Shown here: positions 33,104 through 37,086 of the stretch, piece by piece
Layout: every line of letters begins with the position of its first letter
How positions within the stretch are numbered: position 1 is the first letter of the stretch
Assembly: GCA_021778805.1 (NCBI GenBank)
Contig: JAJYBV010000027.1
Coordinates: forward strand, 1-37,086
Origin: Chloroflexota bacterium
Lineage (GTDB): Bacteria; Chloroflexota; Ktedonobacteria; Ktedonobacterales; JACDGC01
Length of the DNA stretch: 37,086 nt
Reading direction: 5' to 3'
Position numbers and translations under genes: made by a program
Notes under the pieces: generated by a model
The model's database searches: none
The model's input: the letters and a program-made list of their open reading frames with translations, nothing else
What the model was told of the DNA's origin: nothing

Positions 33104-33967
33104 TCACATGGAAACTTGGTGCAGATATTCGCGCGCAAGCGCACTAAATTGCCGATGCGGACCGGCTCCGCCAAATTTTTGCCGCAAATTGGCGACATCG
33201 GTGTCTATATCTGCCGCTTCGGCTACTTCCGCCGCTTCGGTTATAATTGTCTCGAAAATTGGCGGATGTATGCCCGGAATAACATCGCGGCGCATATCTT
33301 GCACCGTTTGCTTGTGCAATCTGCTTTGGCTGCGATATCGCGAAACGACAATACCTAAGCCATAAATTTCATGCCGTGCGCGCAGCGCAAAATCCGCCAT
33401 GCGATCCAGCACCAGCGGCACACCCAAGGTGGATAAAATATCCGGCACAACCGGAATTAAAAAATATCTGCTAAGCGCTATACCGTTTAAGGTAACAATG
33501 CCTAAGTTTGGCGGGCAATCAATAAGGATGTGATCATATTGCTGCATTGCCGACTCGATTGCCTGACGCAAAATATACACAGAGCCATCGCGAAACTCAT
33601 CTAAATCAGAGGCTTTGGTAATTTTATCTTGCAGTTTGTGCAGGCGAATGCTGGATGAAAGTAAATCCAGCCCAGGTATGCCGCCCATTACATTAGAAGT
33701 TCGCGGAACAATGGCTTGGTTGATATCAAATTCATGGGTTCCATCCAGCCAGTCTTTAAACAATTGGTACAGTGTTTGTCCGCGCTGATCACGTTCGCGC
33801 CAGCGTCGCTCATTGATTAATGATATGGTGGCGTTGGTTTGAGGATCCAAATCGATAACCAGAACACGTTGTCCATGCTCTACGGCTAAATAGTGCGCCA
33901 AGGCAATGGTTAATGTTGTTTTTCCCACGCCCCCCTTAAGATTAATAACACTCGTTACTACTGGCAT
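33104..33967 (-). CDS. ParA/Soj-type ATPase
   Basis: The 287-residue protein is a deviant Walker-A ATPase: KGGVGKTT at 11-18, LVIDLDPQTNAT at 36-47 (switch I), and HILIDCPPNLGIVTLNG for the Walker B region. ParA proteins form dimers on DNA and position chromosomes, plasmids or protein cargo. It has no N-terminal HTH, unlike P1-type ParA. The partner gene follows immediately on the same strand. The tRNA/IS607 neighbourhood and the lack of other chromosome-partitioning genes suggest an accessory partitioning or positioning system rather than chromosomal Soj. ATG 33967 has GAGGT upstream. Confidence 0.93.
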   Translation of the reverse strand: MPVVTSVINLKGGVGKTTLTIALAHYLAVEHGQRVLVIDLDPQTNATISLINERRWRERDQRGQTLYQLFKDWLDGTHEFDINQAIVPRTSNVMGGIPGLDLLSSSIRLHKLQDKITKASDLDEFRDGSVYILRQAIESAMQQYDHILIDCPPNLGIVTLNGIALSRYFLIPVVPDILSTLGVPLVLDRMADFALRARHEIYGLGIVVSRYRSQSRLHKQTVQDMRRDVIPGIHPPIFETIITEAAEVAEAADIDTDVANLRQKFGGAGPHRQFSALAREYLHQVSM

Positions 33968-34328
33968 GATAAAACCTCATTTTATTCTATTTCTTTTTGT
34001 GCGCATACAATTGTTTATGCAGGTATTGTTTACTGTTCATCGGCCACACTCCTGCCGGATCCGCCTTCATTTGGCAATGCGCCATGGAGAACATTGCCTT
34101 TGCGCTGCGAATTCACCGCAAGATCTTCTTCTGCCTTATTTCCAGTATATAAGCACGGTAACACCGGCGCCGGTTTGGGAAGTGACTGAGAAATACACCA
34201 TATATTTTTCGTGATTTTGCAATGCAGGCGCATCCGCGAAAAATATATCTATAATGAAAGTATAACAAATAATCAACGCGGCTGTTTACTGTGACCGTTT
34301 CAGAAAACTTACCCAAATAGGACAGAGC
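33968..34328. other. Spacer between parA and the IS607 element
   Basis: The 361 bp hold the parA promoter side and the right end of the IS607 element. A perfect 12-bp palindrome ACCGGCGCCGGT lies at 34163-34174. No credible gene is seen; the small frames lack ribosome binding sites. The TnpB guide-RNA 3' part and the element terminus are expected just after tnpB, within about 34230-34328, but I cannot place the boundary. Confidence 0.4.
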
Positions 34329-35861
34329 TTACGCACTATCTTCTTCAGTGTTCCATTCCTGCTTCTTTGAGACAGCCACAAGTGCAAGCACTCGGGGACT
34401 TACAATCTCTCCACAGGCGTCCATTTCCGCTGTACTAGCGGTATAGAGCCACCGTAAATTATAGGCGGCATTGCGATCTCGATCCAGTACCAACCCACAA
34501 TGTTCACACACATAGGTTCTGACCGAGAGATCCAGGTGCTTGGTTGGCATGGTATGGCAACCCGAGCACAATTGGGTTGAGGGAAAGAAGGGATGCGCTT
34601 TATATAAGGCGATCCCTTGCTGCTCACATTTGTACGTCAGTTGCCTCTCAAACTCATACATGCCCACATCAGCAATAGCCTGAGCCAGTTTGTGATTCTG
34701 CATCATTCCCTTGCGATTCAGATCCTCGATAATGAGTGCCTTCGGTCGCTCGCCTGACAGCTTGGCTTTTGCTGTGATGCGAGAAGTGGCTTGATGCAGC
34801 GCGTTTTTCCGCATATCGGCAATCCGTTTGTGGATGGCTGCTATTTTGTGTTTGGCCTTCAGTCGGTTCTTCCCTTGATTCGCTGTTCCAGAAAGAGCAG
34901 ACGACGCAACTGGTGTGACAGCAGGTTTCAGGGCTGCTTTGGCCCATTGCTTCAACCTCCGTTCACTCCGCTTGCGATTGGGATCGTAGGGACGATCTTT
35001 CTTTTTTCTCTGCCTCCGGCTTTTCTTGATTGGAGGCGCTCCTGCCTTGGGCAGGGTTCGAGACACATGTTTTTGCGCTCGCTTCAACGCTTTCATCCGT
35101 CCCCGCAAGGCTTTGGGATTGTGCGCAGTGAATGCATTCGAGCAAACGGCCATCTCTTTGATCCCCAGATCGATGCCTACCACATCTCCAATTGCCGGCT
35201 CCATAGGGGCAATCTGCTCACGAAGCAGCACCGAGACAAACCAGTGCTCTCCTTGGCGCGAGACCGTTGCACTGACAAATTCTCTGGTCCCGATGGGCCA
35301 GTGCTCCCGCTCTTTCTTGCGCTCCGCAGCGTTTTTATTCGTTCCATTGGTATTCTTGCTGTAGGTGGGCGGTTCCCGCAGAACCGTTGCTCCTTCGCCG
35401 GTATCGGTGGGGATATAGTTCTTTTCATGCAGCGCCACTTTCCCCAACACTGGAAGCTGCACCCATGTGTCTCCCACATGGATGGCGCCTTCCAGATAGA
35501 AGCTGTCCTGACTCTTGCCTTTTTTCTTCAACTTGGGATATTTTGACTGCTTCTTGAAGAACCGTTGATAGGCGCTATCAAGATCTCGGAGAGCTTGTTG
35601 AGGAGCGCATTTGGAGACTTCTGCCAGCCAGTTCTTCTCAGGCGTGTGTTTGAGTTTGACAATTTCTTTGTGCAAGTCCTTGGCAGTGGGAATCTTGATC
35701 GTGGAGGGATCGGCGGCTTCCTTGCGTTTTTTGGCTTCTTCCTGTTTGCGGACCAGTCCAAAATTATAGGTAAAACGGGCAGCGCCTGCATGCTTCTGGC
35801 AAAGGGTTCGCTGCTTGTTATCCAGTTTGAGTTCCGTTTTATATCCCGTTAGGACTTCCAC
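34329..35861 (-). CDS. tnpB: TnpB, RNA-guided RuvC nuclease of an IS607 element
   Basis: TnpB is an RNA-guided nuclease, ancestral to Cas12, that cuts at the donor site and helps retain the transposon. The 510-residue protein has RuvC-I D231 (VVGIDLGIKE), RuvC-II E379 (ALIIEDLNRKG), a zinc finger C432/C435 and C452/C455, and RuvC-III D462 in LDRDRNAAYNL, so the active site is complete. It is longer than the usual 350-420 residues. The extra length is mainly a Lys/Arg/Ser/Ala-rich insertion at about 273-328 and another polar insertion at about 150-187. The start is GTG 35861 after AGGAAGGG. A guide RNA should be transcribed from its 3' end. Confidence 0.95.
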   Translation of the reverse strand: MEVLTGYKTELKLDNKQRTLCQKHAGAARFTYNFGLVRKQEEAKKRKEAADPSTIKIPTAKDLHKEIVKLKHTPEKNWLAEVSKCAPQQALRDLDSAYQRFFKKQSKYPKLKKKGKSQDSFYLEGAIHVGDTWVQLPVLGKVALHEKNYIPTDTGEGATVLREPPTYSKNTNGTNKNAAERKKEREHWPIGTREFVSATVSRQGEHWFVSVLLREQIAPMEPAIGDVVGIDLGIKEMAVCSNAFTAHNPKALRGRMKALKRAQKHVSRTLPKAGAPPIKKSRRQRKKKDRPYDPNRKRSERRLKQWAKAALKPAVTPVASSALSGTANQGKNRLKAKHKIAAIHKRIADMRKNALHQATSRITAKAKLSGERPKALIIEDLNRKGMMQNHKLAQAIADVGMYEFERQLTYKCEQQGIALYKAHPFFPSTQLCSGCHTMPTKHLDLSVRTYVCEHCGLVLDRDRNAAYNLRWLYTASTAEMDACGEIVSPRVLALVAVSKKQEWNTEEDSA

Positions 35862-35930
35862 TCGTTATTTCCCTTCCTGGCTTTCCGGTTCATGCATCAC
35901 CTGCTCAATGCAGGAAAGCATGTGCCTGAC

Positions 35931-36458
35931 TCAGTTTTTATTGCTTCGTCGTCCATAGATTCTGGCTGCCATACTCATTATAACAGCAACAAAATCATCC
36001 ACCAGCTCATCTCCGGTATCTCCCAGAAAGAGCATTTCGATTTTGCGTCCCTGTCCTTCCAGCAAGGTTTCCATAGAATGGCTCCCAAATCGCGTCAGGC
36101 GATCCCCGTTTTCGACAATGATGGTTCCCATCGAACGATCTGTGAGCAGCATCTCTAATTTGGGGCGATGCTCATTCAGACCGGAGGCAATCTCCACGAC
36201 TTCTTTGGCTACCTGATATCCTTTGGCGGCTGCGTCATCTTTGAGTCGATGCCATTGTCGTTCGAGATCCTCTTTTTGCTCAGCCGATGAGACTCGCGCA
36301 TACAATGCTACTCTGCCCGTCAACGGTTTCTCATCAGCTTTGTCCCGCACGATAATCGTTCCCGTTGCGGATGGATAGGCATCCAATTTCCCTGCCTTGA
36401 ACCATCTCCAGGTTGTTTTATAGGCGCCTCCAGCTTGTTTGGCATATTGGCTTATCTT
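35931..36458 (-). pseudogene. tnpA: IS607 serine recombinase TnpA, start codon lost or non-canonical
   Basis: The catalytic part (about 36315 downward) has YARVSSAEQKEDLERQ, with the nucleophilic serine in RVSS, and GDRLTRFGS, the small serine recombinase fold that mobilises IS607. Upstream in the same frame is the MerR-like HTH: ISQYAKQAG, TTWRWFKAGKLDAYPSATG. IS607 proteins normally begin ATG-AAG(K)-(L/I)-S just before this HTH. Here the expected initiator is AGG (36461-36459), and an in-frame TAA follows four codons further upstream. Translation could only begin at ATA, or at TTG 36386 inside the HTH. The gene is either inactive or starts unusually. Confidence 0.75.
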
Positions 36459-36624
36459 CCTGACTATATTTTACCATGAAATATGGTCATTAGACTATAG
36501 ATCTTAGAGCTATTTATAACCCTGCAGTATTCTGTTGGCCGCACACAAAACACCGCTGATAGCTGCTGGAATCATTCAGCCACGAATCCGGAATTTTCGG
36601 CGCGTCTTCCGAATTATATGCCAT

Positions 36625-36954
36625 TTAATCTCTTTCCTCCAAATGTACGATCTTTTGCGCATCTCTGCGCTGATATTTTTCCGCTGCCGCGCAAAAGGCC
36701 GCTTCAATATCAATATCGGCAGAATTTGCTAAAACAATAAGCGCAAACAGCGCGTCTCCCAGTTCTTCTGCTAAATTTGCCAAAGGTTCCTGCGCCTTTA
36801 CGCGCTTTGGCCCATAGCGCACATTTACCGCGCGCGAAATTTCGCCACATTCTTCAAACAGCCGGGCTAAGTTGGCAAGCGGTGGCCAATAGCCGCCAAG
36901 TTCCTGAATAATGGAATCGGTTAAATTTTTTGCCTCTGCAATGGTCATACTCAT
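36625..36954 (-). CDS. MazG-like nucleotide pyrophosphohydrolase
   Basis: The 109-residue protein is an all-alpha NTP-pyrophosphohydrolase: EECGEISRAVN forms the first metal-binding EExxE and EELGDALFALIV supplies the ExxD, with an R-rich end (KYQRRDAQK). Single-domain MazG-type proteins hydrolyse nucleoside triphosphates to monophosphates, either for house-cleaning or in (p)ppGpp/phage-defence contexts. The frame extends 28 codons further up, but that part is the hairpin end of the adjoining insertion sequence, so the start is taken as ATG 36954 (ATG 36948 is equally possible). No ribosome binding site precedes it. TATAAA ends six bases upstream, so a leaderless transcript driven from the IS end is possible. 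Confidence 0.88.
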   Translation of the reverse strand: MSMTIAEAKNLTDSIIQELGGYWPPLANLARLFEECGEISRAVNVRYGPKRVKAQEPLANLAEELGDALFALIVLANSADIDIEAAFCAAAEKYQRRDAQKIVHLEERD

Positions 36955-36960
36955 GATTAT

Positions 36961-36966
36961 TTTATA
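36961..36966 (-). promoter_or_regulatory. Candidate -10 box immediately upstream of mazG-like gene
   Basis: TATAAA on the minus strand ends 6 bases before ATG 36954, close enough for transcription to start at or near the initiator codon. No convincing -35 box lies 16-18 bp upstream within the insertion-sequence end, so this is tentative. Confidence 0.25.
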
Positions 36967-36983
36967 CTGGCCGAGCGAGAAAA

Positions 36984-37086
36984 CCACGAAGTCTTTAGCT
37001 TCGTGGAAGAATCGCCGTTCCTTACCCTTGTGTTTCAATGTAGTGTCGAATGACTTCTTTCCCCTTGCGGGGACTGGCTTTGGGTG
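36984..37086 (-). mobile_element. End of an IS200-type element (partial, enters from the right edge)
   Basis: A perfect 8-bp hairpin (CCACGAAG 36984-36991 with 36999-37006, loop TCTTTAG on the plus strand) lies 15 bp past a tnpA-like stop codon, the arrangement of an IS200/IS605 terminus. It resembles the left-edge hairpin in length and loop. The exact end is not fixed. Confidence 0.5.
37022..37086 (-). CDS. tnpA: C-terminus of IS200-type transposase TnpA (Y1, partial)
   Basis: The visible 20-odd residues end ASPRKGKEVIRHYIETQG and stop at TAA 37022-37024. The helix EVIRxYIExQG is the usual C-terminal end of Y1 HUH transposases of the IS200 family. The rest lies beyond the window. The call rests on this short tail and on the hairpin that follows it. 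Confidence 0.55.
   Translation of the reverse strand, partial: PKASPRKGKEVIRHYIETQG

Larger units (their letters stand above)
34329..36458 (-). mobile_element. IS607-type insertion sequence (minimum extent)
   Basis: A small serine recombinase followed 69 bp later by TnpB on the same strand is the defining IS607 organisation. Coding style changes visibly across the element: the neighbours' GCGC/GCCGG-rich codons give way to a more even usage. Neither terminus is fixed, since IS607 elements leave no obvious inverted repeats or long target duplications. A short hairpin (CCTGC/GCAGG, 35900-35914) lies between the two genes. Confidence 0.85.

Noticed and set aside
34791-35546. A 251-codon frame antisense to tnpB
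   Set aside because: It is a shadow of tnpB; all RuvC motifs are on the other strand.
32033-36624. Integrative element inserted at the tRNA-Ser 3' end
   Set aside because: The accessory genes lie on the 5' side of both tRNA genes, and I see no direct repeat of a tRNA 3' end and no tyrosine integrase.

Overview
The window is bacterial chromosome from an organism I cannot name with certainty. The mix of DUF4388 and DUF4126 proteins, proline/glutamine-tailed membrane proteins, a COG2407-type sugar isomerase beside araB/araD, a type-1 serA next to a class V aminotransferase, and many small SAM methyltransferases is most reminiscent of Chloroflexota. That is an inference from gene content only. 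Start codons include several TTG and GTG, chosen here where a Shine-Dalgarno sequence or family alignment supports them.

Layout. Positions 1-124 look like the 3' end of an IS200/IS605-type tnpB element reading rightwards. Then, on the minus strand, come dcd and a tightly overlapping set (alpha/beta hydrolase, prmA, rsmE). A 519-bp gap precedes an unknown six-helix membrane protein (plus strand). From 5350 to 13161 everything is on the minus strand. Read in transcription order it is an exopolyphosphatase-like protein with half a CHAD domain, the other CHAD half, a stand-alone HD protein, a DUF4388 protein, a CheY-like receiver, a membrane-anchored small protein, two membrane proteins with P/Q-rich tails, and DUF4126. 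From 13424 the plus strand carries galT-like, then araB, araD and a COG2407 isomerase (a predicted L-arabinose operon), rpmE (L31), a MGDG-synthase-like glycosyltransferase and a dual-specificity phosphatase. Minus-strand clpS, a FemAB-type gene and a methyltransferase follow. The plus strand then has a second methyltransferase, a class V aminotransferase overlapping serA, and lipA.

Between lipA and pyrG (28.4-29.3 kb) lies a tandemly duplicated, palindrome-rich repeat cassette. A fifth, inverted copy of its basic unit sits at 5.2 kb. After pyrG come a metallo-beta-lactamase-fold hydrolase, two tRNA-Ser genes (GGA, CGA), and then an accessory zone. That zone holds a ParA-type ATPase with an orphan partner, a coding-like remnant, a complete IS607-type element (serine recombinase plus TnpB), a MazG-like pyrophosphohydrolase, and the 3' end of an IS200-type tnpA at the right edge.

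The most interesting points are the polyphosphate module in which one CHAD domain appears cut into two adjacent genes; the isomerase substitution in the arabinose operon; the duplicated repeat cassette; the IS607 element, whose recombinase has lost a recognisable start codon and whose TnpB has a long basic insertion; and the IS200 end that abuts mazG. I did not find a CRISPR array or a clearly new defence system.
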